NCBI GenBank assembly: GCA_949987705.1
Contig: OX465286.1
Span: 10,099,959 to 10,163,958 of the forward strand
DNA: 64,000 bases
Source of the DNA: Thereva unica
Taxonomy: Eukaryota > Arthropoda > Insecta > Diptera > Therevidae
Direction: 5' to 3'
The notes under the pieces were generated by a model that made no database searches, was not told the DNA's origin, and saw only the letters and a list, made by a program, of their open reading frames with translations. A program made the translations under genes and the position numbers. Shown here in pieces: positions 46,363 through 59,860 of this stretch; positions within the stretch are counted from its first letter, which is position 1, and every line of letters begins with the position of its first letter.

Positions 46363-48011
46363 TCTATATATAAATATAATTGGAATGTCTGTCTGTGATT
46401 TCAATATAAAATTCAAGTTCAAATTCATTTCAAATCAAGTATTGTTAAAAATTTTGTCTGTCTGTCTGTCGGGCTAATCTCGAAAACGGCTAATCCGATT
46501 GCGATGGCGTTTTCACTGGAAGATTCAGTATTTTCGCAGGTATGGCTATTTTAGGCTATATTTTTATACGCTTTATATTAGCTTCACCTGTATGTATGTA
46601 TGTATGTATGCAACTTGATTTTAACCCACCTGCATATAACCGATCTTCACTACTTCAATATTTCCATATTATGTATAGTTCGTGTGACAATGCAATCTGA
46701 CTGTTTTGTAAAAAAAAAAAATCAAGATGGCGGTTGCAACAAGCCGACCGAATATTGAAATAGTATATAATTAGCTGTGTGGCATCATTCAAAATTCAAA
46801 ATGGCGGCCTACACAAAATGGCGACCTAGACACAATGGCGGCCTACAACACACACAATGGCTGATTACCTTTATATTTACAAAGCGTTCGGTATGGGTAT
46901 CAAATGAAAGGATATGACAAGTAGAATACTATTAGCTATGTGGCATCATTCCAAATGGCGGCCAATACAAAATAGCGGATTACCTTTTTCGTTACAACGC
47001 GATGCAATAAGCTGTGTGCATCTTATATTAATAAAAGAAAGTTTCTGTATGTATGTATGTACATATGTGTGCGCTATAGCGGGCGCACCAGTCATCGCAG
47101 AGCTTCGAAATTTTTTCGAAATTCAACATGTCCGCCGAAAAATGACCAAAATTCAAAATGGCCACCCAAATATGAATTTGCCAATTGTGTTCCAATTTCA
47201 ATGAAAGTTGGTATCTAGGGGTTTTTAACGTCGCTAAGAATGAATTTTTTGGTCGAAACTTAAAAACTCAAAATGGCCGCATCAATATGGCCGATGAATT
47301 TTTTCAATTGTGTTCCTGGCTCCAATGAAAATCGGTATCTGAGGTTTTTTTGAGGTATCAAATAACGAATGTATGATCAGAACTTATAAATTCAAAATGG
47401 CCGCGCCAATATGGCGGATGAATTTTTTCTAATTTTATTCCGATTCCTAGATCTAGGGGTTTTTAAGGTTGCAAATAACAAATGTATGATAAAAGCTTAT
47501 AAATTTTAGATTTCGGGGGGCGGACGAGTTTGTCATTTCCCGGTCAGCTGCATGTAGGTTGTTCATGAATTGGAAGAATATTGACCATTGTCTATCCTGG
47601 TCATTTCCTCTATTGTCGTGTAGTTTGACACATGTATGTGTTCGCTATATCGGGCGCACCAGTCATCGCAAAGCTTCGAAATTTTGCACGAAGTTTCGTG
47701 GGGGTCTCCCATGATACACCTCGAAAACGAAGTCGAAATTCAAAATGCCCACTCAAATTGTGTTCCGATTTCCATGAAAATCGGTATCTGGGGGATTTGA
47801 AGTTAGCAAATAACGAATTTATGATCAGAACTTATAAATTCAAAATTTTGCCAAGGCACATTTTGAAATGTAGGAAATTTCTTAGATTTCCTCTAACCAG
47901 TATAGAAACAGTTAAAACGGTAGAAAAGATCGCCCCTACATTATCATTACGAGGTTAAACGGATTTTTTTTTAAATTAAAAGCCGTTGCAACGCACACGG
48001 CTTTTTGCTAG
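46363..48011 (+). mobile_element. Non-autonomous Helitron (possibly two joined copies)
   Basis: The left end TCTATATATAAATATAATTG with TGTCTGTCTGT shortly after is a typical insect Helitron 5' start, preceded by A. The right end is a hairpin AAAAGCCGT-TGCAACGCAC-ACGGCTTTT, then TGCTAG at 48006-48011, followed by T. That is the Helitron 3' signature (hairpin plus CTRR, insertion between A and T). The inside carries many ATGGC-containing words (AAAATGGCCGC, AAGATGGCGG). A second 5'-like start, TCTTATATTAATAAAAGAAA, lies at 47023 and matches the fragment at 11764, so one element may be inserted into another or share the 3' end. It lies 160 bp from the giant unc-13 exon. Confidence 0.85.
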
Positions 48012-48170
48012 TATTTGAACTCAAATACCTTACCAGGTCTCACCCAGAGGGAGAAAAACAAACCGGATCAAGCCAACGTCTGAATACAATCTTAGTCTAG
48101 GATTTTATATAGCAAACTCAAGGACAATCACAGGGGAAAGTTGTAATAGAGAGTATAAAAAAAGGCTCAC

Positions 48171-51100
48171 CTTGTCTTTTTCCTTAATCAGCTCTTCTTC
48201 CTTGATTTTCTCTTGGTTGTTTTTCTCTTCGATCTTTTTTTCTTTAAGAGTTTTCAAAAGTTTCCACTTACTGCTTCCCAAAGCTCCATTTGAAGTACTT
48301 TCCTGGCTAGACTCATGACTAAGTGTCTTGTTTTTCAGTAATTTCGTCGTAGCACTTAAATGAACCTTCGATTCGCCGCCGCCTCCATTATCAATATCAT
48401 CATCGGCAGCGAGCTCATCTGTGATTGTATCTTCTTGTTCATCGTCAGCAACTTCATCCTCCTCCTGAATTTCGTAGGATTGCTCAGGCTCTGTAGATTC
48501 CTGTTGCTGCTTTACGTCTTCTTCTTCTTCTGCTTCCGTGAAATCTTTTTCAGTAATTTGTTGTTGTTGTTGTTCTTCATCTTCCGGTGCTTCTTTAGAA
48601 GAGCTGATTCCTTGCAAGTTTTTTGCCTCAGTTTTTTCTAGTCGTTGGCGTTCTTTGAATTCATTATAATTTTGCACAGTTTTAAATACTTGATTATAGT
48701 CTCCATCCTCGTCATAATCGCTTACATCTGGCGTATCCGGGCCCGATGTCGCCCCAGAGGATTGCGATCTTTTATCAGCTGAATCTTTACCTTGCCGATT
48801 GTCCTCTTCTGATGAATAGGGGGACGTTGAGAAGCGTGCCTCACCTTCTGAGCTGTCATTAACAGCTTCGGCAACCTTTTCGTAGCTTTTCTTCTTTCTT
48901 TTTTTAACTTTCTTAACTTGACGGTGACGTCGTCTCTGATCGTTAAGCATATCATTCTCGACTATAGTTAGCTCGTTCATTATTTGATTGGCATCTTCGC
49001 CGCTCTCTTCCTTCTCCCAGCCGTGAATATCGGTGACTTTGGCGAATTTTTCGTATACATCCTGTTTTTGATGGGCTCTGCCCTCAGTCTTACGTTTTTG
49101 ATTAACTCGGATTTCTGGCTGTAATTTCACAACGCTCTTAAGCTCTCGTAGTACAAAGGACATTTTCTCTTTGACATCTTCATCGGGTTGGTATTGGTCG
49201 TTGTCGCTAAACCGTAGCTGTTCATCATCCTCAATCCCCAGTTGGTCTATTTTCGAGAGGAGATTCTCCCCCTCCTTGCCTCTGTCGTCGTAGTAATTTG
49301 ATGACTCCATATGGCTGCGTCTTTCGAGCTCTTCAAGCTTCCTTAGCTCATAGCAGAAATATTCATCGTCGGTGTCAATACTGTCTTCAGTGCTCTGCCG
49401 TCGCGAGGATGAAACTGTTCTATATGAATGTTGACTGCGATTGTCATCGTCGTCGCGGGATGTCCCAGGGATATCGAGACTAGCTTGGTTTTTCTGAATC
49501 ATCTTGTAGCCTCGGGGACTTGTTGCGGGAATTGACTCATCGTGCATCATACTTTGTAGATTTTGATTAGGGTTGGGGTAAAATTCTTGATAACTCGGCT
49601 CTTCGACGCCGTTTGATTCGTCTTCAACAAATATAGAATGACTTTTTTGCAGCACATGCCCAATGTGAGGCGCTTTTTGCGAGGGCTTACTGGGTGGACT
49701 TTGGTCAATTTTGGTGGTGGTGTATTCCTGAAATTCCTCGTCGATTTGAATACTGACGGGAGTTTTGACTTTAATATCTTCCAGTTGATTGTTTGCTTCT
49801 TGCAAATGCTGCTGCTGTTGCTGTTCCTCTTCTAGAAGATCTTCAGGCCTCTGATGACGTATGGCATCACCAACTGTAGGAAACATTGGATTTAGGAAAA
49901 TATCGTCGCCTTCTTGAATATACTGCTCCTCTCCCGCCATCTGTTTGGTGGGTTCGTGTGCACTACGTTCCATTGATGGCTGGTGACTTTCGTGCTGTAC
50001 GGATGAAGATATCGGCTGTTCACTGGAACGTCTCCTGGCATTTTTACTGCCAATGATGCTGAAGTCTTCAATATATTTTTCAATATGCTCTTCATCGACA
50101 CCCTCGTGCAAAGATTGCCTAGACGATCTTCGGTATTGTTGTGCTTCTTCATGTTCCTTGGCTTTCAGCTCGTGCTGGTAGTACTGTTCTTGTACGTTCA
50201 GTTGCTGCTGCAGCTGCTGGCGATGCTGCTGCTGACTGACTTTAGTTCCATTTTTTACCGATTGTTGCTTGTGCGCAGCTACTTGTGCTTTCTGGATCAT
50301 TTGTAAATGGAGATCATCTTGAAGTGATTGTATTGATTGCCGCTCATATTCGCTGGTGCTCTCTTCATTATCGGATGAGATAAAGTTCTGCAGGTCTGCC
50401 TCTGGGTCAGAAAGGCTAGAGCTTACCGCTGAGCCAGGTCTGTGAATAGGACTTGTCATTGCCTTAGTGCTAAAGCTGTGCCGTCTGTATATTTTTGCCT
50501 TTTGCATAATATTTGACATGGCAGCCGAAAGGGAGCGCTTTTTCTTCTTGGTACCAATTTGTTGCTGATTCGACGGCGAGGCACCGCTGTGAGTAGCACG
50601 TCGCCTTATCATAGGTAATTTTGAAAGTCGTACTGAAATATTTTGATTTTGCTGCTGCTGTTGCTGTTGTTGCAGCTTGTATTGGTACTGCTGCATTTCC
50701 GGATGATCTATCTCAACACCTGTAGGTAGAGATTGTGATCTATGTCTTTTCGTCATGCGCTTTAGCTTCAAATCGGGAAGCCAGTTTGAAAATTTACTCA
50801 AATACTTGTGCTGTTGCTGCTGCTGCTGCTGCTTCTGTTGCTGCAGCTGCTGTTGTTGCTGTAAGTGCTGCAGTTGTTGAAATTGTTGAAGCTGATGCTG
50901 TTGATGTTGCTGATGGTACATCATTTGCTGCTGCTGCATTGCTGCCATTAGATTTGATTGTTTCGACTGGCAGGCTTGATGTCGCCTTGTATCAGCTGGT
51001 TCGCCTAGCTCATTTGAAATGGTAACGTATCCGGCTTGACTCAGCAGATATGATTGCTGTTGCTGCTGCTGTAGGAACTGACATTGCTGTTGATATAAAA

Positions 51101-54100
51101 TATCCAAATTATCGGCATGATGTGCCTGTTGTGCAATCATTTCTGATGGGTATGCTCCTCCTCCTCGGCCTTCATGGCGACCGTAATTGTTGTGCCTTTC
51201 ATAATAATCAGCCATTTTGCCGTGTTGAGGACTGCGATGGTGTAAATGCTGTTCTTGTTGTCCCATATAATCCAGATTGCGTGAACTGTTATAATCAGCT
51301 AAGCTACTCGACGACGGATAGTATACTAGTCGATCGGTTAAATTTCTATGCTTTTGGGATAGCATTTCAACATCATCGATATCAGTCTCCTCATAATATG
51401 AGGGCATGCCTCGTGACAGGCTTCGCTTGCTAGACGATCCTCTCATCTGTGATCGTTGCTGCTGCTGTGCTTCGTCTGATAGGGATTTGCTGCTAACTGC
51501 TGGCGTTTTAGATGGAATAATATAGGTATTGTCGTTCTGATTCCTAACCAAATCAGGATAGTTTTGCATTTCAGCCAACAAAGCTGATGATGTCTGTTTG
51601 TGTCGCTGCTGTTCTTGTTTTCTGTCCCATTCTAGCATTTCATCTAGCGTCGCTTCTGACGTTATCATACGCTCTCGCTGCACATCAAATATCGATTTAT
51701 TTTCAAAGGCCGAACATATTGGAATGTTCTTCGATAGTTCTCGAATATAGTTTAAATTCTCTTCGCTAAACATATAGTCAGCGGAGCTCAATTCTGGCTT
51801 TGGGGATAGGCTCGATGAATCCTGCTGCCTATCATGCGATGTTGTCGATGATGATCCAGCTAATGAGATTATTACAGCGGATGTTGTTGCAGTAATTGCA
51901 TCACTTTGCTGAAATTTCGGCATAAATACGTTCTCTTCCATATTTTGCATATATAGGCGTGAGTTTGATGTAAATAGATTTTGCTTATTATGACTTGGTG
52001 AATTTGGTGATTTTTCTAAGCTTGAAAATCCGCTCATCGATGACAATCCAGAATCGGATTTAGTTTTTTTCGGCGATGCATCAATGCCGTGCAGCATTGA
52101 CGCCGTTGTTACAGTCATTATTGACGATGATGTCGATAGGGCCATTGTTGAAATAATTTGCGCTCGATTACGTAGCTGCTGTTCCTTTTTTATTTTTTCC
52201 GTTATCATCATAATATCAGCATGAAATGGATTCATTACGGATATTTGATGCTCCAATTCCAAATTATCAATATCATCGCCGTCACCAATTATAATATTAT
52301 TAGTATCTTCATCGACATGCAATAAAAGGCCATCTTCGCCGTTTGGAGCTGGCGGTGGGGGGCTTTGTGATGCATTACTCAATATATCATCATCGCAAAA
52401 TGTTGAAAAATCATCCATTTTCCCCTGATAGTTTGGATTTTGCAAATGTAATAGAAATAACATTGAATTATGCCGCTCTAGACTCTTCTTCAATGATTTA
52501 ATATATTCGTCATTGTTATATAAATTGCTACTGCTCGAATAATGGCCTGTTTTTGTCGTTTTAGCTAGTGGCTTACAAGTATCAATTGAATCATAATATC
52601 CACCGCTTTCGTATTGATTCATGGCTTCATCGTTCGCGATATTGCTGTAATTATCAGAACCGCCTAAATATTCATTATAGTTATCTAATAAATTCGTATT
52701 ACTTAATAATAAACTGTTACAGCGATTCTGTAATTTCATCGGGGATAGACCGGCTGTAGCCATAGATGTTTTTGCCAATAACCGATTGCTGCCGACATCT
52801 AAAACTGAATCTAGACCTTTATGTATTTGCATTGATTTTTTAATCATTTCAGTCTCTTTGTTTTCCAACAGTTTTAATTGCTCATTTAAATTCGTATTAT
52901 TACGCATCAGATGTCGACTGTAATCGTCATCCTTTACAATAATGCTATCGTCATCGTTTATTTGCTTTGCTGTAATTGCATCTTGTTCAAATTGTTGATG
53001 CTCCTGCAGATATTTCAAGCGATCCAATTCGCTAACCATATTATCAAGTGCATTTGTTGTCTTCGTATCTGATATTGATGAAGTTGCTATTGTTACAGCT
53101 GCTTTAGCTGATGATGATGGCTCAACTGGTATACTAGATGATGAGGATGATGATGATAAAGATTTTTGACTCAGAAATTTCCGGCCATTACCATTTAGTG
53201 CTGCTGTTGCTGAATAATATTCATTTCCAACCAATTTCTTTAGTATATCAATATTCTTCTCCAATTTCGTTATAATCATGTCGAACTTTGTCGAATCATT
53301 CGCCTGCGCCATTGCATCAGTTTTAGCAATTGGATTTAGTAGCAAAAGGATTAGATTCTTGTCGACCTTCTTAATTTTCTCAAAAAACGAATTTTCCATT
53401 GTTATTAGCATGCGCAACTTCGACAATTGCTCCTCGTTAAATGTGCTTAAGTCTTCAATTTTATTTATTTCCTGAATTATTATCTTCACTAGGTCGTTAT
53501 AGTCCATCGGTTGCGCCTCATGCTGATACGGTTTCGACGCTGCTACACTTTCGGCTTGGTCAGGCTTATTAAACATATTGTCAGTTTCATTTGTCAATTC
53601 GTCAATGTTCGGATCGGCAATATCGATGTCCCCACTGAAATTTTTCGATTCGGCAGCTGCCAAAGCGGTTTTAAAATTATTCAGCAAATCCATTTCGTTC
53701 TTATGGTGTTTTTTCTTTTTTGACTTTTTGCCATCTTTTGAACGTTGCAGATTACCCGTGGTGCCGCCCCCCGGCGGTGGCAATGGTGCCATTCCGAATG
53801 GTGTATTCGATGATCCTAATATTGATGAAGTTGATCCGGACAAGTCCTGATCTAATTTTGTTGCTGCTAACGCAGGTGCTGATAATATTTGTGTATGAAG
53901 TTGTTGACTGGATGCTATGTTAGAAACGTTCAATTGTTTTTGTTGTTGTTGCTGTTGTTGTTGCTTTTGATGCTGCTTATCCATAAAAAACTCTTCAACC
54001 TCTGATGCAGAACTTTGATGTTCGGGCTCTTGTTCTTCGTTGTCCTCGTAGATCATTCCCAAGGACGATACCGGGCGAGATGTCGATCCGGCCGCTATTG

Positions 54101-55808
54101 ATATTTCATGGATTTCTTTGTGAGGCACGAGTATCTCAATAGCTCCGGATTGGACTATAAAATCATCACGATAAGCCTGATTTAGGTTCTTGTAGAATTC
54201 TTCATTCATTTCTCCATCGCTGATGATGTTCTCAAGCGAATGAAAGCTAGTTATTCCACCCCCGGAGTCTTCGATTGGTACTGTGATGGGACCACCCTCG
54301 GAATTAGCCTTCTCGCTGGCAAGCCGAAAAAACTCCTCGGTCATTGCTATGTCTACTCCGATGGAGGATTGTCCGACTTGCGTATTACTAAAGATATCCC
54401 GGTTGATCTCGCCGCTCCGAAAAAAATCCATCTCGCTGCGAATTCGGTTGTCGCTTTGCGTCTTAAACAGCTCATCGCCCACAGCGTCTGCGTCATGGTA
54501 TAATTCGTTGTTAAAGTGCGGAGATTGCGTTCCATGAGGTTGATGTTGCTCAGACTGTTGTTCTCGCTTAATTAGATCAATACCTTCTTCAAGGCCATCG
54601 TTTATGGTTGTATTCCCTAAAAAATCTCGTATAATGTGGGTATTTGCTTTTGCCGTATCAACCGCACGCGTGTCCTGCACAAAATCAAGCACATCAACAT
54701 TCATATTTGGATATAGTTTCTGCCGCATACGATGCAGTTCCATGAGATTTGCTTCATTCACGTGCGCTCCAAGCTCTTCGTAGCGTTCCTTTTCCTGCTG
54801 CATGCGAAGCTTGTTCTCGTCCAATGTTCGTGTAGGCCTTGGAGATTTGGCACGTCTAGTGCGATACATGCCACCTGGTAGAGGGAGAGACGCGGTTAGT
54901 ACTTTGTTGTATCCTTCCACTGCATCTGAATGGGTGGATTCTAGAGCCTCGTTCTTTAGTTCCTCGAGCATATTATTGAATTCGCTTGTTGATGGTTCAT
55001 CTGGGGCGACGCCGCCACGTTCCCGTTGATAATGCATGTCGCGTATTTTGTCCAAGCTTCTGCCGAACTCAAATCCGTTTTGCTGTTCTCTTGGCGGGGG
55101 AAAGTTCGGTTCAGACATATCTAGTACAGCGTCCAACCCTGCTGTGCGTCCATACAAACCCATCAAGTTCGCTACAACTGATTGCTGCTCCACGGTTATA
55201 TTTTCTAGCTTCTCCAATCGCGTCCACATCTTTCCGTATTCATTTGACAGCAGATCAAGAGCACGCCAAGCAAATTTCAATTCGGTTTCAAGTAGACTAA
55301 TCCTTGTCGCTATCTTGTCCATGTAGTCAGAAATAATGTAGTCAGAATGCTGTTGGGCGTTGTACAGGGTGCATAGTTGCTGTTCGCTGGTCATTGTAGA
55401 CATTTCGCCGTCTTGGGTGTTGGTTGAGCTGAGATTGGACTGAGAGCTGTATGGATGTTGTAGTGAAGGATAGAGCATTGCTTGCTGCTTTTGGTTCAGA
55501 TGTTGTTGCTGAACGTGAAGCTGCTGCTGGGACAACTGCTGCTGCTGGAGACTCTGTGCGCCCAACGATAGAGTCGATCCAGTAGCACTTCTAGCTGACA
55601 GTAATGGGCTGCTGGGGCTGGAATGAGCATGTTGCTGGCCAGGTTGCATCAATGGGTTAATCAGCTTGTTATGGGGCTTGGGAGATGCCATCATTTGCTG
55701 CTGCGGCTGCTGTTGCTGCTGCTGCTGGTATTGCCGAAGCTGTTGATGCTGTTGACTTTGTTTTATTTCCTGCTGAATTCGACTGAATCCAATCGCGTCC
55801 AGACTCAT
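48171..55808 (-). CDS. unc-13: unc-13, giant N-terminal exon (2,546 codons, Gln-rich)
   Basis: The frame is open from ATG at 55808 (context GTAAAATGAGT) to a donor AAG|GTGAGC after 48171; the open frame beyond the donor is intronic read-through to a stop at 48105. The protein opens with Gln-rich sequence, then a likely coiled coil at about residues 163-230 (DKIATRISLLETELKFAWRA). Polyglutamine of mixed CAG/CAA codons is densest at about 1620-1670. Basic stretches follow (about 1678-1700 and 1748-1776, the latter KKKKRSLSAAMSNIMQKAK), then long acidic and Glu/Lys-rich segments ending in KEKDK. It is read as unc-13 because it is on the same strand, upstream and in phase (0/0) with the conserved exon at 28052-27921. 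Unc-13 proteins carry long isoform-specific N-termini that place them at active-zone scaffolds; this region would have that role. Additional exons between this one and 28052 cannot be excluded. Confidence 0.82.
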
Positions 55809-56933
55809 TTTACTAATTTTTTATTACCACTGATCTGTATGAGTTGAATGCAGTTTAAATGTGTAGTAGCACACGCACTATTTGTCTCACTTTTAGTTAC
55901 GAAGAGCCGATCTCAAACTATAGGAGAGGTTTTTAGCACTTGTGTTCATTTATAAAGTGGAAATAGAAACATAAATAATTCTTAGAGAGACATAAAACCC
56001 TTTTATATCCTTTTTAAACTGTACAAGAAGCCACTGTGAGAAATAAGTAGTAGTAATAGTAGTAGTAGTACCGAAGAAAAAATTTGTTTCGTTGACGTTT
56101 TGCTCAAAGTTCGCAAAAGTTTTTATTTTGTTTTTATTATTAATTCAAAAACTTAGTAACTATTATAATTCTTATATTGGTCTTTATTATTATTATTATA
56201 TGAAATAAATACTCGTGCAAACGCCAAGTATATATGTTATATTAACCTCTTGATGCTGAAGATTTTAGGAATAAAAAAGTGTTTTTTGTTGTTGTTATTT
56301 TTTACTTAAAAACAAATTTGCCTAGATTGACGACGACTCAGTAGTAGTGTCTTTGTTCATTGTTGTATAAACAAAACTTTATATCAAAAAATCACACTTG
56401 TCACAATAATTGTTATAATAATAATATAGTAGGTTTAAAAATAGTGTTAAGGAAGCTGTTTGTTGAAGTAAAATGCTTTCTTTTCCCAGTTTTTGTTGTT
56501 GTTGTTGTTGTTGTTTTTGTGCGTTGCCCCTTTAAAAAGTAGTGGAAAAGTATAGTGTAGTAGAAATAGAAGTAGTATATTTTTGCCAACAAACGAATGT
56601 TTTTTTTTTCCTCTTGAACAACCCTGGTGAAAAGCTGAAGTGTCTACCATAGAAATTAGCTCAAAAATAATAGTTTGTGGTGTAGTATAACAAAATTAGT
56701 AAAAATGCAACATTGCGAATTTATTATATCACAAGTGACAGCCCAACTAGAGTAGTTCGCTACCATCATTTGTTTTTTAAATCTCTTACGCAGAGTTACC
56801 AACTCGTAAAATTGTTTACCCCTAAGTAAACAGTTCGAAACACCCCTTAAATCCCCTAAGCTAATTGTTAAATAAAAAAAGTTTATGTAGCAAAGGTAAT
56901 TTAACTTTACCATTCCTAGGTGGTCAGTCATCA
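55809..56933 (-). promoter_or_regulatory. 5' flank of the giant unc-13 exon (possible 5' UTR/promoter)
   Basis: No coding frame is seen. The first bases upstream of the ATG are AT-rich, and an (AGT)n run lies at about 56045-56070. I see no clear TATA box or initiator that I could defend. The region probably holds the 5' UTR and promoter of the long isoform, or an intron. Confidence 0.35.
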
Positions 56934-57133
56934 NNNNNNNNNNNNNNNNNNNNNNNNNNNNNNNNNNNNNNNNNNNNNNNNNNNNNNNNNNNNNNNNNNN
57001 NNNNNNNNNNNNNNNNNNNNNNNNNNNNNNNNNNNNNNNNNNNNNNNNNNNNNNNNNNNNNNNNNNNNNNNNNNNNNNNNNNNNNNNNNNNNNNNNNNNN
57101 NNNNNNNNNNNNNNNNNNNNNNNNNNNNNNNNN
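56934..57133. other. Assembly gap (200 N)
   Basis: A run of exactly 200 unknown bases; the real length is probably not known. Confidence 0.99.
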
Positions 57134-58406
57134 CTACAAAAGATTGTAGTATGCGTGAAATTAAAAAAAAAAATTTTTTTTGAAAGAAACTAACGAAACT
57201 TTTGAAAACTTTTGAAAATATATGTCAAAACCTATATAGAGATTTGTATTAATCATAGACGAGGCTATTCACTCTTTATTATTATTATTATTCTTATAAT
57301 TTTTTTTAAAGGATATTAAATTTTCACATTTTTTGCACACAAAAGCCACGGAACTAGAATTTTATTTATTTTTACATAGTATATGTTATTTGTAAATATT
57401 ATATAGAAGAAGAAAAAAAAAACAGCACTTTCTTTAGACACTATGGAACCGTTATTAAAAATGTTTTTGAAGAAAGTTCTTATTTAGGCAAATTTAATTT
57501 ATAAAATTAAAATATAAATAAATATTAATTAAAACTAGTAAGTAGTAAATTTTATATAGTTTTTTATTTTTTTTTTTAAATATTCTATATAAGCAATAGT
57601 ATCTACACCCACAATCAGGATTCAACAATCGTGTGTCCTTCAAAGGAAATGTGTATTAAATTTTATTTGGTATAATATGAATTGTATGCGCGTGTCACAT
57701 TTTTACACACTTATACATATACATATATATATATAGATATACACAACAAGTGAGATTAAGAGAAAAGGTGAAAATTGTTGAGTAAAAGCTTTTTTTTTTG
57801 TAGTAAGGAATTTTCCCTGGAAATTTTTTTTAAATATCTGTTATTGCAATTTGCTCGCCCTCAAGAGTGGGGTTGCAAACCGGGTTTTTTTTTATTTTCA
57901 TTTTTTTTTTTAAATAAGAACTTCATTTATTTTATTTAGTATTAATAAAAAAAAATTTCACAAACTGCTAAAATTTCACTTTAATGTAATGTTTATTAAA
58001 CAAAACTTTAAATATATTAAAGTTGTTTTCCCCCCCGTGTGCAATCTCACAATCATCTCAAAAAGAGCAAAACGGAATACTAAAAAGGAAATTTCACCCC
58101 AAAACTTGGGCTCTCGTGTGTTCTCTTTTGAATACAACAATACATAAAAGTTCTCGACTGAATGTGAGAAAGTGTGAAGGAAAAGCTTTCACACAGGTTA
58201 TTGACATCACTCTAAACAAGCTTTCCTTGATTTTTCCTTGAAAAAGTTAGTTCAAGGAATCCATGATTAATGCCATATATTTAGCTTTCATTGGCTAGGC
58301 ACATATAGTTCAATCTATTAATTAGACGAAAAAAAATCAACCCTCCCCCCTCCACTATAATTGTTATTGTGTTATACATATATATATATACATATATATA
58401 TATATA

Positions 58407-58461
<55 letters not shown>

Positions 58462-58870
58462 ATAATTGTGTTATACATATATGTATATTTTCAACAATTA
58501 TCCTTGAATATGGGTTAGAAATGTTTTTTTTTTTTAATAAACAAAAACTTTTTTTGTATCCTGGACTAATAATCCTTAAAGGCGGTCACCGAGCTTTTTT
58601 TATGCTACAACTAAAATTAAAGAGACCCAATTTTGGAGCATTAAATCAACATAATATGCGTTTCTAGGTTTGTTAGTAATATGAGATTATATATTTTTCG
58701 GTGAAGAAATTTGATCCGATAAAAAAAACTATATTTGTTACTTTTGAGAGGGAGTTTTTTTAATTTTCAAATTAAATTACTTAAAACAATGAAGAAAGGG
58801 TTTTGATATCGATATTTTATTAAAGCAATGGTTTTATAATGCACAATTAAAAAGAAGATTTATTTTAGAT
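57134..58870. other. AT-rich non-coding DNA with TA microsatellites
   Basis: Homopolymer-rich sequence, (TA)n-type tracts at 57715-57740 and about 58375-58475, and no protein-like frame. Confidence 0.5.
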
Positions 58871-58872
58871 CA

Positions 58873-59722
58873 GAAATTAATAAATTTTAGTGGTAGTTCA
58901 CTTTATGCGTCTAATTTGTACGTTCACAATACAAATTATAGCTATTAAACGACATATTCGAGTAAGAAACTAATAAATTTTTACTTGTAATCCACTTTAT
59001 GCGTCTAATTTGTACGTTCACAATACAAATTATAGCTATTAAACGACATATTCGAGTAAGAAATTAATAAATTTTTACTTGTGGTCCACTTTATGCGTCT
59101 AATTAGTACGTTCGCAATACAAATTATAGCTATTAAACGACATATTCGAGTAAGAAATTAATAAATTTTTACTTGTAATCCACTTTATGCGTCTAATTTG
59201 TACGTTCACAATACAAATTATAGCTATTAAACGACATATTCGAGTAAGAAACTAATAAATTTTTACTTGTAATCCACTTTATGCGTCTAATTTGTACGTT
59301 CACAATACAAATTATAGCTATTAAACGACATATTCGAGTAAGAAATTAATAAATTTTTACTTGTGGTCCACTTTATGCGTCTAATTAGTACGTTCACAAT
59401 ACAAATTATAGCTATTAAACGACATATTCGAGTAAGAAATTAATAAATTTTTACTTGTGGTCCACTTTATGCGTCTAATTAGTACGTTCACAATACAAAT
59501 TATAGCTATTCAACGACATATTCGAGTAAGAAACTAATAAATTTTTACTTGTAATCCACCTTATGCGTCTAATTTGTACGTTCGCAATACAAATTATAGC
59601 TATTAAACGACATATTCAAGTAAGAAATTAATAGATTTTTACTTGTAGTGCACTTTATGCGTCTAATTTGTACGTTCACAATACAAATTACAGCTTTTAA
59701 ACGATATATTCGAGTAAAAAAA
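58873..59722 (+). repeat. Nine tandem copies of a 94-bp satellite
   Basis: CACTTTATGCGTCTAAT (one or two changes) starts at 58899, 58993, 59087, 59181, 59275, 59369, 59463, 59557 and 59651, an exact 94-bp period throughout. Each unit includes a 9-bp inverted repeat TAATTTGTA...TACAAATTA with a 9-base loop; where the left arm is TAATTAGTA the pairing is slightly broken. Two alternating subtypes (GTAATCCAC/ATTTGTACG and GTGGTCCAC/ATTAGTACG) suggest expansion by multi-unit duplication. It lies just downstream of the candidate first exon. Confidence 0.93.
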
Positions 59723-59860
59723 ACGAGATAATCTCAACAATCCTCAACTAAATTTAAACTGTACTAGTTAAATTTTTGAAAATATTCTAGTATTTGATTT
59801 TTTTGCCAACTTTTGAATTGTAATTTTTTTTTTACAATACTACTGACTGAAAATACTTAC

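Noticed and set aside
48360..55326. Many plus-strand frames opposite the giant unc-13 exon
   Set aside because: They are shadows of a long biased coding exon on the other strand (poly-Gln codons read as Ala/Leu/Cys runs).
58023..58241. A 72-codon open frame
   Set aside because: Composition and context look random; no start context or family similarity.
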